Shown piece after piece: positions 53,420 to 63,529 of a stretch of DNA of 64,000 nt. Positions within the stretch are counted from its first letter, which is position 1. Each line of letters opens with the position of its first letter. The DNA lies in the NCBI GenBank assembly GCA_022925895.1, contig JAKSYS010000066.1, positions 82,716 to 146,715 of the forward strand, given 5' to 3'. The notes beneath the pieces were generated by a model. It saw only the letters and a list, made by a program, of their open reading frames with translations, was not told the origin of the DNA and did not search any database. The translations under genes and the position numbers were made by a program. The stretch comes from Fragilaria crotonensis. Lineage: Eukaryota; Bacillariophyta; Fragilariophyceae; Fragilariales; Fragilariaceae.

Positions 53420-56065
53420 ATGGAGCTGTCTCTTCGCTCTTCGGCCTTTGCCGTCGCGCTGTGTTTAGTTCTGATTGCGAATTTTCGTATGATAATAACA
53501 GCTGACAGGGCAAGCAGGGAGTACTCCCTCTGGTTTCAGGAGCTGTCGCTCGAAGAACCGATGACATTTATGAATATGAATAGCATGGACGATGAAGTTG
53601 CGGCTGCAGTTCCCCGAAGTAAGGTGCGGATTACAGAAAATGTGTTTTTTCTACTCCGAACAGGGAATGCTGCGGATCAGAGATGGAGCACAGAGGATGC
53701 TGACACGTTGGTGTCGAACGACGAAGACCCTGATGAATATGACGACGACCAGCATCAGAAGGTAAACGTCGTTCCAAAACGCAGAGTTAATATTGAAGTT
53801 GACGAGCGATTCCGCCGTATAAGAATCATCCTCTTGAGATCCATCGGAAATCCCTTGCCTCCTCGACATAATCAAGAACAAGCATACGATAATCTCAAGT
53901 TCACATTGGAAAATGAACCTGACTTTCCTGATTTAGTGAAGTTTTGGGTATTGAATCGATTGATCGATAAATCGCTCGAAGAACGATTGCAATCGCTCAT
54001 AACGTCCTACGGGTATGAGTGCATTGTCATTCCCTTCAATTTGACAGAATATGCCTCAGTGCAGTATCGCTTTGACTACTACGATCCTGGGGGAGATGTC
54101 GTGCATTCTCCTACCTTTGTAAAGCGCAAGATGACAAACAAGCTATACAACGATATAGAAGATGCAGTCAATCAAGACAAGAGTATTTTTGTCACAAACC
54201 AAAATGCTGCACGGAACATTATGATTGACTTCGGGCAAACCTTTTCTCGAGACATCGATTGGATTATGCCTTGGGACGGAAATTGTTTTTTGAACGTTAA
54301 TGGCTATGAAGCAATCTACCGACAACTGCAGGCTATCCCTCCGAGTCATAGATATGCCATCACGTACATGAATCGCGCCATATCAAACGAGGACGTTTTA
54401 CAAGATTCGTACCGACCGAATGCGACCGAAGAGCCCCAGATTCTTTTCCGCAGGACTGCACGTGGACGGTTCCATCCCTTGTTGCGGTACGGACGAATGA
54501 ACAAATCGGAGCTCCTCCAGCGCCTCAAAATTCCAGGTGTCTGGGATACATGGGCGCCCTTGTTGGATTGGGAAGTCCAACGCCTTGGCCCTTTTCTTCA
54601 GCCCGTTCCAGATCTCCAGAATATCACCAAGGATGGACCCGTCCGATCGACGGGCTATGTCACTCGACTCTCATCTGGAAAACCAGATCTGGAGGCGGAC
54701 GGCGCATCTCGCCACGCCGCGCGATTTGAGTCCATGAAAGCGCTTCTCGGGCAACTCGATACGAGGGTTGCGATCGAGCTGTATGGTTTCAGGCCAGGAC
54801 AGTTGGTGTTTTACCATGAAGAAGCATTGGAGCGTGATCGGCAGCTCTTTTTGGATGAAGATGTCCTTGCTAGTGGAGTTGTAGAGGATCTTCGTCAGCT
54901 GGCTCTGGCGGCTGTGACATTTGGGCCCTGGTCAGTTACTGATAAACCTGACGATTTACTGGCTGCATCAGGCGACAAGCATGACTTTATTGACTTGGCG
55001 CCCTATGTCTGGTCGCCAAATCCCGACGAGGTTGAGAATCCTCTTCTTGAAGGGCAACGTCGCGACGGAGAAGCGTTTCCACCGACACTGTTAAACATTT
55101 CCGGGAGTGAGCATTACGATGGGATTCGTATCCAAGAGATGCAACGCAATACTACCATTTTGGGACTCGCTTACTTTATGACTGGTGAGGCACAGTTTGC
55201 CGAAGCAGCTGCTCGCAACATTCGTTGTTGGTTTTTGGATCACGAGACACGCATGAACCCGAACATGATGTACGGGCACGTCGTTCCTAGTGCCAATGGC
55301 AATCAGATCGATTCATCGGGGATAATGGGGATGAAAGACGTGTACTTTATCCTTGATGCGATCCGCATCATCGAAAGAGATGGGTTTCTTACCGAGGCCG
55401 AGCAGTCTGACCTCCGTGCCTGGTTTTCAGATTACTTAAAGTGGCTTGAAACGAGCCCCATTGGAATGCTTGCTTATTCAAGCCGCAATCATGTTGGGAT
55501 ATACTTTGACGTCCAGGCCATTGCAATCGCTGCATACCTCAATGACATAGCCAAGATGATTTGGTATTCCGAAAGATCGACATCGCGACTGCGCAAACAA
55601 GTTGCGGATGATGGTAGCATGCCTTTGGAACTACATCAATCATATTGCGACACCTATCAACTTGCGCTCCAAGGATGGTCCATTTTATCGCGCATTGCGG
55701 AGCCAGTGCACCGAAACCGATGGACTGTTACGACGAACGAGACAGAATCGACGCTGCCTCTACTGTGTAAGGCTGCAGAGTATTCAATTCCATTTTATGG
55801 TAGAAGCGCTGATCGCAAAGGTGTTGCGGATAGTAAAGAAGACGGTACTCGATGGTGGCCCCTGCTGCAAGATTCCAGGTATTACTGCCAGATGCTTCAC
55901 CCGGATAAAAGACCATGGCCGATTCCGTGGTTCCAAAAAGGTGCTCCGAGACCACCTAGGAGCTCGTACGAGATGCCTGGTGTCTATCACACAGACTATG
56001 CGATTGCTCCATTCTGGAATCTCGGCCTGGTACACGGGAACATCACCTGGGTGAGCATACCTTGA
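53420..56065 (+). CDS. glycosyltransferase-like domain fused to an alginate-lyase-type domain (881 aa)
   Basis: The first ATG (53,420) opens a signal anchor (FAVALCLVLIANFRMII). Residues ~150-400 contain ITSYGYECIVIPFNL, KSIFVTNQNAARNIMIDFG and DIDWIMPWDGNCFLNV, which resemble a GT-A glycosyltransferase core with an acidic motif before a hydrophobic strand. Residues ~540-870 match the alginate-lyase fold (PF05426, alpha-toroid). They include YDGIRIQEMQRNTTILGLAYF, SSRNHVGIYFDVQAIAIAAY (Asn-His catalytic pair region) and DDGSMPLELHQSYCDTYQLAL (Tyr/Glu region). In this fold the Asn, His and Tyr/Arg residues carry out beta-elimination. Such lyases normally act on alginate or related uronate polymers; a diatom substrate is unknown. 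A GT-lyase fusion suggests one protein that makes or recognises, and trims, a matrix polysaccharide; this is inference. Confidence 0.75.
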   Translation: MELSLRSSAFAVALCLVLIANFRMIITADRASREYSLWFQELSLEEPMTFMNMNSMDDEVAAAVPRSKVRITENVFFLLRTGNAADQRWSTEDADTLVSNDEDPDEYDDDQHQKVNVVPKRRVNIEVDERFRRIRIILLRSIGNPLPPRHNQEQAYDNLKFTLENEPDFPDLVKFWVLNRLIDKSLEERLQSLITSYGYECIVIPFNLTEYASVQYRFDYYDPGGDVVHSPTFVKRKMTNKLYNDIEDAVNQDKSIFVTNQNAARNIMIDFGQTFSRDIDWIMPWDGNCFLNVNGYEAIYRQLQAIPPSHRYAITYMNRAISNEDVLQDSYRPNATEEPQILFRRTARGRFHPLLRYGRMNKSELLQRLKIPGVWDTWAPLLDWEVQRLGPFLQPVPDLQNITKDGPVRSTGYVTRLSSGKPDLEADGASRHAARFESMKALLGQLDTRVAIELYGFRPGQLVFYHEEALERDRQLFLDEDVLASGVVEDLRQLALAAVTFGPWSVTDKPDDLLAASGDKHDFIDLAPYVWSPNPDEVENPLLEGQRRDGEAFPPTLLNISGSEHYDGIRIQEMQRNTTILGLAYFMTGEAQFAEAAARNIRCWFLDHETRMNPNMMYGHVVPSANGNQIDSSGIMGMKDVYFILDAIRIIERDGFLTEAEQSDLRAWFSDYLKWLETSPIGMLAYSSRNHVGIYFDVQAIAIAAYLNDIAKMIWYSERSTSRLRKQVADDGSMPLELHQSYCDTYQLALQGWSILSRIAEPVHRNRWTVTTNETESTLPLLCKAAEYSIPFYGRSADRKGVADSKEDGTRWWPLLQDSRYYCQMLHPDKRPWPIPWFQKGAPRPPRSSYEMPGVYHTDYAIAPFWNLGLVHGNITWVSIP

Positions 56066-56635
56066 TCGAAGCAATGTGATCAACCCAACACAGTTTGTCA
56101 AGGCAGACGATGCGACTCTAAAGATAATGAAGCAAGTAAGTTAATACAAATCCTTCGCTACAGCTCGCCAAGAGGTTAATACTTTGGCCTTGAACGTGGA
56201 GCTTGGCGGAAGCTAGGTCACCCTCACACATGTTCTGCCCCTTGTTATTCATGTGATTTTCCAGCTTGAATGCAACAGTACCCTGCTTGACTATGATTCA
56301 CAGATCGTCAACTGTGCTGTACGGTGCGTGTCCGATGTTTAATCCAGTAGATTCTACATTTGCCTCACTCGTACCTGTAGTGGCGTACTACTCTTCGGGG
56401 TATTCCAGTATCTAGTAGTAGTCCGGTACTCTACTAGAGTAGAATATTGTCCGTTGAGCGTTGTGCGAAGTGGCAAGGGTGCGGTAATATTTGGATCGAC
56501 ATCAGGAGATGGGATAATCTGGAACCCCTCGTACGACACCGTGCGACTCCATTAGCCTTGTTCTCCCACCTGTACGATCTCCCTTTCTCATCCAGGTCTC
56601 CGAACTGTGTGCTTAGTGCGTCACTGCTGCTCGAC
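56066..56635. other. intergenic region
   Basis: No gene is recognised. GTACTAC/AGTAGT words occur at 56,383-56,445, upstream of the cyclase gene. Confidence 0.4.
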
Positions 56636-57675
56636 ATGGCCGGAAGACGGAAACGAATATCCGCCGTTGCGGCCACGTTGAAGGAGGAGAACTGCAACAG
56701 CGACAACGCTTCAACGAAGACGTCCCGAGCGACACCCAGCGTAGTGTTATCAAGTAGCAAGGCGTCCACTATCGGTTGGACATGGAACGCATGGTCCATG
56801 CTGGCATTTGTTTTTGTCGGGGCACTACTAGCCATATCGTATCCATGGAGTTCCCTCCTCCTGCGACAGAGCAGAGTAATCCCGTGATCGACGAATCCTT
56901 GCCGTCTCCAACCTCTATTTTCGTCGTACCTCTTCGAATCCACCCGCAGTTTGAGGTTCTCGAAGTGCTACCTCACGACCCCAAGGCCTTTACTCAGGGC
57001 TTGACGTATGATGGGAAAACAAACACGTTGTGGGAAGGGACCGGCAATTACGGCGAATCCGAACTTCGTCACGTTGATCCTGCCTCGGGAAAGGTCTTGG
57101 CCTCCAAATCACTGCATCCCAAAATGTTTGGCGAGGGAATCTCCTACTTTGAAACAAAAGACGGGGAGCGCCGCTTGATTCAATTCACTTGGAAGGAAAA
57201 GAAGGGATGGATTTACCATGCCGATACGTTAGAGGTAGTTTCGGAATTCACGTACGAAACTTCCACTGGTGACGGATGGGGCGTCACGTACAATCCCAAA
57301 CAACACGAATTTCTGGTAACGGATGGGTCAGCCTTTTTACATTTTTGGGATGCCGATACACTGCAGGAAACCAAACGAATTGAGGTCAAGTACGCCCAAC
57401 CAAATGGAGCAGTCGTTCCAGTTCCGCATCTCAACGAAGTGGAATATCTTAATGATGGCACCATTCTCAGTAACGTGTGGTACCAGGACATTATAATCAA
57501 GATCAATATTGAAACGGGCATGATAGATCATGTGTATGATCTTCGCCCATTGTATGTGGATCGGTCCAGTGGAGTGGATTGTTTCAATGGTATCGCGGTA
57601 ACAGACAAGCCCAATGAACTTTGGGTGACCGGCAAGTGGTGGCCTCACATGTATCGAATCCGACTTCTGCACTAG
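56636..57675 (+). CDS. glutaminyl-peptide cyclotransferase, plant/bacterial beta-propeller type, membrane-anchored
   Basis: I propose two exons: 56636-56875 and 56950-57675, 321 aa. The intron is 74 bp (GTAATC...CGCAG), phase 0, and it joins the anchor frame to the enzyme frame exactly; without it the two frames do not match. Exon 1 encodes a basic N terminus and one transmembrane helix (AWSMLAFVFVGALLAISYPW), giving a type II Golgi-like protein. Exon 2 matches the PF05096 glutamine cyclotransferase family: DPKAFTQGLTYDGKTNTLWEGTGNYGES, LTYNPK-type blades, NEVEYLNDGTILSNVWYQD and NGIAVTDKPNELWVTGKWWP. These enzymes convert N-terminal Gln to pyroglutamate on secreted peptides. The alternative start at 56,776 would give a frame without the anchor. 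Confidence 0.85.
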
Positions 57676-57908
57676 GATTGAAATGTTCATCTGTCTGTTG
57701 GCATAGATTGTGGTGTTGGCGTGTAAGGTTAAAGGTCTTCAGATCTGAAGAAGTACCCTCATCTTGGTCAAGATAACGATTCCACCTCGACGGTAGACTT
57801 GGATGGTGTAGCTTGAACGACCACACATTTCATAGAAGTTGCTAGAAAGCCTTACAATACGCCATTCAGCCATGTCGTAGCGCATCTCTTTGTTAGCTTA
57901 AGAATGAT

Positions 57909-58903
57909 TTAGTTCACGACTGCGGCATTCGCAGCCTTGGTCCATAGCGAGTCTAGTGTCGCTTGTAGCGTAGGAGAAGCATCGAGTACCTTGTCCACAT
58001 TTACAAAGTCAACAACACACTTATCGCCGACAACATCATACACCCAGTCCACGTATACATCCAAATCGGCTGGTTCTAAGCCCCGAATGTAGCCAAAGAC
58101 ATCGTCCCTCAACTTCTGACTGAATCCGTTCCCGCTTGTGGGCAAAAGCGAGTTGATGGGTCGGTCCAACAAACTCGCCACGAGTTTCACGTTTGCCTTG
58201 GCAAATGCCTTGGTATTGCTGGGTGACAAGACAAAGGCAATACCCTGATTGACTGCAATCTTGGTGTAGGTTCCAAGAAATTGTTGAACCAACGGGCCTA
58301 ACGAACGATCCAAGGACTTTTTGTTTCGATTACAATTTGATTCCGAATCGCACCAAGAATTGGAAGGTTGCCAATAATGTTCCCAAAGACATCCACCCGT
58401 TGGAGAAATTCGAAAATCGCATCGTAGAGGACCTTGGCGAAAAGCATATTGACGGCATCACTGCCCAAAAAGGTCTTGACGGCATCAGGATCATACCCAT
58501 TGATGGATTCAATGGAATTGAGGAGGCGCTCTGTCGTCTTGGGTCCGAGGATGGCCCGGACAGTTCTATCTTCTTTCTGCCATACTTTCTCAAGGGAATC
58601 CCAATTCTTGGAAAGGATTTCTTGGCTGTCATCAAGGAGAGCATCGTTCGAGAGTAGCTCTCGGATAATAGAGATAGCATCTTGTTTGGGAAGGAGTGAT
58701 TCTAAATTTTCGTTCTTGAAATAGTCAATGACGGGACGACTTGATGCGCCTAGTGCCAATTTTGACGAGCCGTCTGTCATGGGCGTCTCGCAGCATTGAT
58801 GGGGTCTTCGGTGTCTGCATGAAGGAGCGAAGGCAACCGATGAAGGTAGCTGGACCAGTACGAATAGCCCTAGCACAAGTAAACAGGCACTTAACATTGT
58901 CAT
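57909..58903 (-). CDS. plastid-targeted protein of unknown function; one frame break
   Basis: The ATG at 58,903 (or 58,897) opens a signal peptide with LPSSVAFAPSCRHRR, a textbook diatom plastid leader with FAP after the cleavage site. An upstream extension to 58,999 is possible but would place about 32 basic residues before the signal. The mature part is mostly helical (LESLLPKQDAISIIRELLSND; SLEKVWQKEDRTVRAILG), with no recognised domain. Near 58,320 the frame changes at an A5 run (ACAAAAAGTCC); with six A the sequence continues into 57909-58313 (LDRSLGPLVQQFLGTYTKIAV...). The homopolymer position makes a sequencing indel likely. The C-terminal half has DLDVYVDWVYDVVGDKCVVDFV. A stromal or thylakoid-associated location is inferred from the leader. 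Confidence 0.65.
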
Positions 58904-59656
58904 TCTAGCTTTGTGTTGGATTGTGCGACAGCCGATGGGATCCTGTCGGCGCATCAGAATCGGTGTCAGATGGAATGTTTCTCGTGGAGGGCGTTGCATA
59001 TCTTTTCAAGTCCGAGTTTTTATCTGACGTTTCTTTCATTTTTTTCAAGTGCACATAGCACTTGGATACGTCGTACCACTCGATCCTGTAGGAACAGCAG
59101 TAGCGCACCTGGTATGTACAAGTACGCCCAGCAGTAGAATCCAAAACTAACAACACGGTCTTTAAATACGGTACACCGAGTACAGTATATAGTCTGGATG
59201 GGCAAATAGCCTGGATTCCAAAATAATGTGGTCCGGACTAATAATATGTTTGAAACTTATTTTTGCCAAAAGGGCATCAGGAAAATTCGGATTGTTTCAT
59301 GTGGCTTCTGCATCACTGACAATACCAATCGTAGATGTGTTTCCTGATGCCCCTGGTATCCGTGCGCCAATATTCGCAAATTGGCCTATCAAGACTAATT
59401 CATGTTTGGGGTCAAAAAATGGCATGTTGCACAATAGTCTGGACTCTGGACCAGACGATATACTGTACTCTGTGTAGCTCTCAAGTTGAAGGTTGAATGC
59501 AATGGGCCCTTTCGCCGTGTAGCACACGATGACTCTATTATTAGTTATGCTTTGCATTTTGTTGATTGAGCTGTTTTGGTTAGACCTCCAAGCCGAGTCA
59601 TCCAACACACCCATGCCCAAAAAGCACCTTCAAGCAAGCGAACCACGAAGGTCACA
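58904..59656. other. intergenic region
   Basis: About 750 bp between the plastid protein gene and the 3' end of the large SYLF gene, both on the minus strand. Short frames on both strands show no motif. Nothing else is seen. Confidence 0.4.
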
Positions 59657-62600
59657 TCATGACCTAAACGTCCCACTTTGTGTTGCCGAGGGTGTCCGAG
59701 GACTTGCAATGCTCGATTGTTTCTTCTTTTTCTTCCTTAAATCTTTTGGTCGCTCATGCGATGATTCTTCCTTGTCTTCATCTTCTTCTCGAGGGGACGG
59801 CATCAACGACAATCGAATCTTGGGTAGCGGCTTAACTTCAATCGTCTTTGGTTTGACACTGCTGTTTGTGCTGGGCATCTCGTCGGCTGGAAAACCAGTA
59901 TCAATGTCCTTCTTGATGCTGCTCGATCTGCTGCCGCTTCCTTCTGTCCCCGGTGGTGGTGTTCGACCAATGACCGGTGTCGATGGACGCATGCGCTCCT
60001 TCCGCATCATCTCGTCAAGCGATACCAAACCAGATTGATAACCATTCCGTGGAGGTGTGGAGGGATCCAATCGCGACGACGACGGCGTGCGAGGAGAGGT
60101 GCTGGGGAATGCAGAGAAGGAAACATCCTTGGAACCCGATGGGGATGATGACTTTGATGATGATCTACCTTTCCGAATCTCCGAATTAGGTAAACTGTTG
60201 ACCACGGTCAGGAATCCAGCCATTAGGCCGTTACCTTCCACCCCGTAACGACTGCTGATCTCGTTCAAAACCAAGTTGAATGCTTTGTTGACAGCAGCTT
60301 GGTTTGACATGTTCTTGACAACAGGTCTGACCTCTCCCAAAACAGTTGCTTCGCAAAAGTTGTCCTTTGATGCGTAGAGCACAATCCTCACCTTAACTGA
60401 GAACCCTCGCCGAGGGTTTCTTTCGCTAATGGTAAAAGCCAGTGTCTCGGAATCATCAGCATCAATAATCTGAGTTTCCGATAGGCGCGTCATTGTGCCG
60501 TTGCGTGGACGATCAAAGGTAGTGGTTCGGTGGGCACCCATCATGGAACCACTGGCAATAAGTTGGTGCTCCGAATCGTGGCGTTCCAACTCACGGGGTG
60601 TGGCGGGTGGAAAAGTCCAGTCCGTCTTTGAAAAATTCGAATCACCTCGATCTCGTTCCCACTTAGTGATCACCGGCGATGTAGAGTCGAGGAGCAAAAC
60701 ACGGCACAACGGCAGTGGCAGTGGGAGCTGAACATGCGAAGCAATTTCGCGAACAATCAATTGCCCATGTACGAATTTGGGGACACCGTTCGGGTCCAAA
60801 GAGATCCCGTCGAGTGAGGCCGAGGCGCCTGCAGCTTGATTTCGCAAGTAATCACGCCCGGGCACTTGTCCCCAGCTGGGGCGACCTTCCGGTACTTGAT
60901 GACGAGGGCTAAGCTTCAACGCGCTTGCGGCTTCATCGTCAACCTCGACTTCCGAACTGGAGTATCCCGTGGGCTCACTGCCACTGCTCCGTTTCTTCCT
61001 CCGGTTCTGTCCACTTTTGTTGACCGGCACCATTGGAGCATCCTTGAAACCTCTTGCTGCAGTGGGTGACATCGCCAAGTCTCCCGCCTTGCCTCCAAGT
61101 GCCGTGATGGGCAATCCACCCCGAACACCCAGTCGTGAGGTCTCCTGTTCCAACAGTAACTTCAACCCGCACACCAAAAGTTCGGCTTCGCGAAAGTTGT
61201 TTGCCAAGAACAACAGTGACGTCCCAGATACTTCTTGGATGGAAATGACTCGCAAGTGTTCTGTTTGATCATCAGAGCTAAATTGAACAGGAATGTGCGG
61301 TTCTTGGGAAAGAACGGTGACGTCCGAAAGGGCTACGGAGTGCTTGTTCGACAACTGAACATTTCCAGTACGAATGTGTCCCATTGAGCTTTCTCTTTCG
61401 ATCAATCCAGAGTCCAATGTTAATTCTTCAGAAGCTACTGTTCCCAAGTCACCGACAGACATGTCGGAGGGCTGGTCTCGTTTTGCCTTTTGAGTACTGC
61501 TCTTGTTGGAGACTAGTGCACCTTCATTATCGCTGAGCTTCGACACAAATCCCAATCGCAGTGCCCCGACCTCAGGAAGCATAAGCCAGAGAGTGCGCCT
61601 TTCTTTCCCACTTTTACCTGATCTCAGTTCCGAGTTTGGCAATAATCTCTGCACCGACACCCCACCATACATAAACTTCTTGAATTGGGTTTCAAACATA
61701 GCGCATTCCTCGGCTTCATCCTTTGACAGGTCATTAAGAAAACTGAACGGGTTGCTATTTTTGCCTCCTCTGGACAACGTCGATCGGTCGTAGTACCACG
61801 AGTTGGGAGAATCTCGTCGCAACACCTCAGGAGGTCGTGGAAGGCACGACATTTCATGCGTGAACTCCACCGAATGCAGACTGGCGTACAAATCTTCAGC
61901 TTCCGGTGGAGTCGCCACCTTGCCAGATAAAATGTCGTTCGCTGTAACTTCTCTCCCAGTCGCAAACTTGTACGCCCTTGCGTTTATATCATCCCGAGTG
62001 AAGATTCTCGATCCCTCTAACGACACACCAATGTACAATCCTTGGCTCTTTGCATACGCCACGATGGGTGCGATACCCAAACTACTGTTCTGTCGGTTTT
62101 TCGAATCACTTTCATCATCATCGTATTCATCCTCCTTGTATCGTTTAAGATCTGCTAACGCAGCAGCACCGCCGCCACAGCCATGACCAACACTGGCCGC
62201 GCCGTAGGCCTCACGACCCATTCCCGCAATGGCGGCTCCAATATTCCCGCCAACAGTAAAGGACGTGCCTCTCCGAAAATGATCCAACGATTCTTGTGTT
62301 TGCAGTATGAATATATACTCCGCAACTTCCAATCCGAATTGAACACCCAACCCGAGTCCCCAAGTGCCAATCGCACTGGGTGCCGACCACGTTCCATCGG
62401 GCAACCGCGCAATAACAATGCCAGACCCACCATGGACACTTACGCCCAACACAACCTTGGAAGCTCGGACAAAGGCCAATCCCACAGCCTTTTGAATCAT
62501 ACCCCGCAGTGTCGCCGCTTCAACGTCTTCCGCTCGGTCTGATGGGAGCGTTTCGGCGGCCATGCGTGATCTCAAGTGCGCCAATTTTGCTGCGCGCGTG

Positions 62601-63529
62601 CGTTCGTAGTCGTCCAGGGGAATGGCATTTTCTTGTTGCTGTGCCGAGTTTGATTTCCGAGGGAGGGAAGACGTATTTTTTGGTGGCAGTATGGAGCCAT
62701 TTCCCAACAGCCAATCAGTCCCATCATGCACTAGTTCTTCCCAGGTATCGGGCAGGGGCATGTCCATGTCCGATGTCGGGGCTAGTCGTCGAATCAAACT
62801 GCTGGAAAAATCGCATTCGTCATCGAGTCTAAAATTCCATAAAGTATTGGGACGTTGCCGTGTCCGTCGAAAGACAAAGACAACAGGTTTCGGTGTCTTT
62901 GTTGAAAAGGGCGATAACGGTTTTCGATCAATGTCGTCCATAAGCACTGACGAACCAGTTCCGCACGTTGAGGTAGTGAGATTGATAATTTTTGGAATTG
63001 GCTTGCTGTTGATGTTGTGGTGACTGTAATGGCGCTTTCCTGTCTTGTTGGATGTTGCTGGCGATACGAAAGCAGATTGCGAATGCGGTTCCATGCCATC
63101 TCGCAACATTCGTTTCAAATCATCATAGCTAATTCTCATGCCCTTGGCTTCACATTCCATTGCATATTCTTGTAAATATCGCTTTGCTGCGGTTGTTGAT
63201 GTAGCGGATACGGATGACTCTCCATTAACGCTTGCAGCATCATTGTCCATAACATCAACCTGTTCGTACACAGCTGCAAACTGCACAGCATCTCTAGGTA
63301 AAACTCCCGCTTTCGCCGCTTCACTGTCAGGATCTACAGTTCGGACATGTGCCCGACCATTAATTTCAATAAACGTCATGCCCAGGACGAGGCGTTTGGT
63401 GTTTGGATCCGGTCGTAACACAAACGGAATCCTAGCTGATTTGCCGGCATCTTCGCCCAATATGAAGGCACTGTAGGCATCCGAAATGGCGTTGCTCCCA
63501 TCCTGTTTCAAGCGAGCGAGAATTGACAT
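59657..63529 (-). CDS. PDZ-SYLF-PH-lipid-transfer-like multidomain protein (1,290 aa)
   Basis: A single uninterrupted frame from the ATG at 63,529. Residues ~35-95 form a PDZ-like unit (LVLGMTFIEINGRAHVRTV...AAKAGVLPRDAV). Residues ~340-545 are a SYLF domain: IQKAVGLAFVRASKVVLGVS, GIVIARLPDGTWSAPSAIGT, SFTVGGNIGAAIAG and YIGVSLEGSRIFTRDDINAR. This is the lipid-binding fold of yeast Ysc84 and SH3YL1. Residues ~615-790 look like a PH domain (RRTLWLMLPEV; LRVISIQEVSGTSLLFLANN). Residues ~930-1140 resemble a VASt/START-like lipid-transfer domain (FVHGQLIVREIASHV; SVKVRIVLYASKDNFCEATV). Ser/Pro-rich and basic linkers separate them, and the C terminus is Lys-rich. It probably acts at membranes in phosphoinositide signalling or lipid transport. 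The SYLF and PDZ calls are firm, the last two less so. Confidence 0.8.
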   Translation of the reverse strand: MSILARLKQDGSNAISDAYSAFILGEDAGKSARIPFVLRPDPNTKRLVLGMTFIEINGRAHVRTVDPDSEAAKAGVLPRDAVQFAAVYEQVDVMDNDAASVNGESSVSATSTTAAKRYLQEYAMECEAKGMRISYDDLKRMLRDGMEPHSQSAFVSPATSNKTGKRHYSHHNINSKPIPKIINLTTSTCGTGSSVLMDDIDRKPLSPFSTKTPKPVVFVFRRTRQRPNTLWNFRLDDECDFSSSLIRRLAPTSDMDMPLPDTWEELVHDGTDWLLGNGSILPPKNTSSLPRKSNSAQQQENAIPLDDYERTRAAKLAHLRSRMAAETLPSDRAEDVEAATLRGMIQKAVGLAFVRASKVVLGVSVHGGSGIVIARLPDGTWSAPSAIGTWGLGLGVQFGLEVAEYIFILQTQESLDHFRRGTSFTVGGNIGAAIAGMGREAYGAASVGHGCGGGAAALADLKRYKEDEYDDDESDSKNRQNSSLGIAPIVAYAKSQGLYIGVSLEGSRIFTRDDINARAYKFATGREVTANDILSGKVATPPEAEDLYASLHSVEFTHEMSCLPRPPEVLRRDSPNSWYYDRSTLSRGGKNSNPFSFLNDLSKDEAEECAMFETQFKKFMYGGVSVQRLLPNSELRSGKSGKERRTLWLMLPEVGALRLGFVSKLSDNEGALVSNKSSTQKAKRDQPSDMSVGDLGTVASEELTLDSGLIERESSMGHIRTGNVQLSNKHSVALSDVTVLSQEPHIPVQFSSDDQTEHLRVISIQEVSGTSLLFLANNFREAELLVCGLKLLLEQETSRLGVRGGLPITALGGKAGDLAMSPTAARGFKDAPMVPVNKSGQNRRKKRSSGSEPTGYSSSEVEVDDEAASALKLSPRHQVPEGRPSWGQVPGRDYLRNQAAGASASLDGISLDPNGVPKFVHGQLIVREIASHVQLPLPLPLCRVLLLDSTSPVITKWERDRGDSNFSKTDWTFPPATPRELERHDSEHQLIASGSMMGAHRTTTFDRPRNGTMTRLSETQIIDADDSETLAFTISERNPRRGFSVKVRIVLYASKDNFCEATVLGEVRPVVKNMSNQAAVNKAFNLVLNEISSRYGVEGNGLMAGFLTVVNSLPNSEIRKGRSSSKSSSPSGSKDVSFSAFPSTSPRTPSSSRLDPSTPPRNGYQSGLVSLDEMMRKERMRPSTPVIGRTPPPGTEGSGSRSSSIKKDIDTGFPADEMPSTNSSVKPKTIEVKPLPKIRLSLMPSPREEDEDKEESSHERPKDLRKKKKKQSSIASPRTPSATQSGTFRS

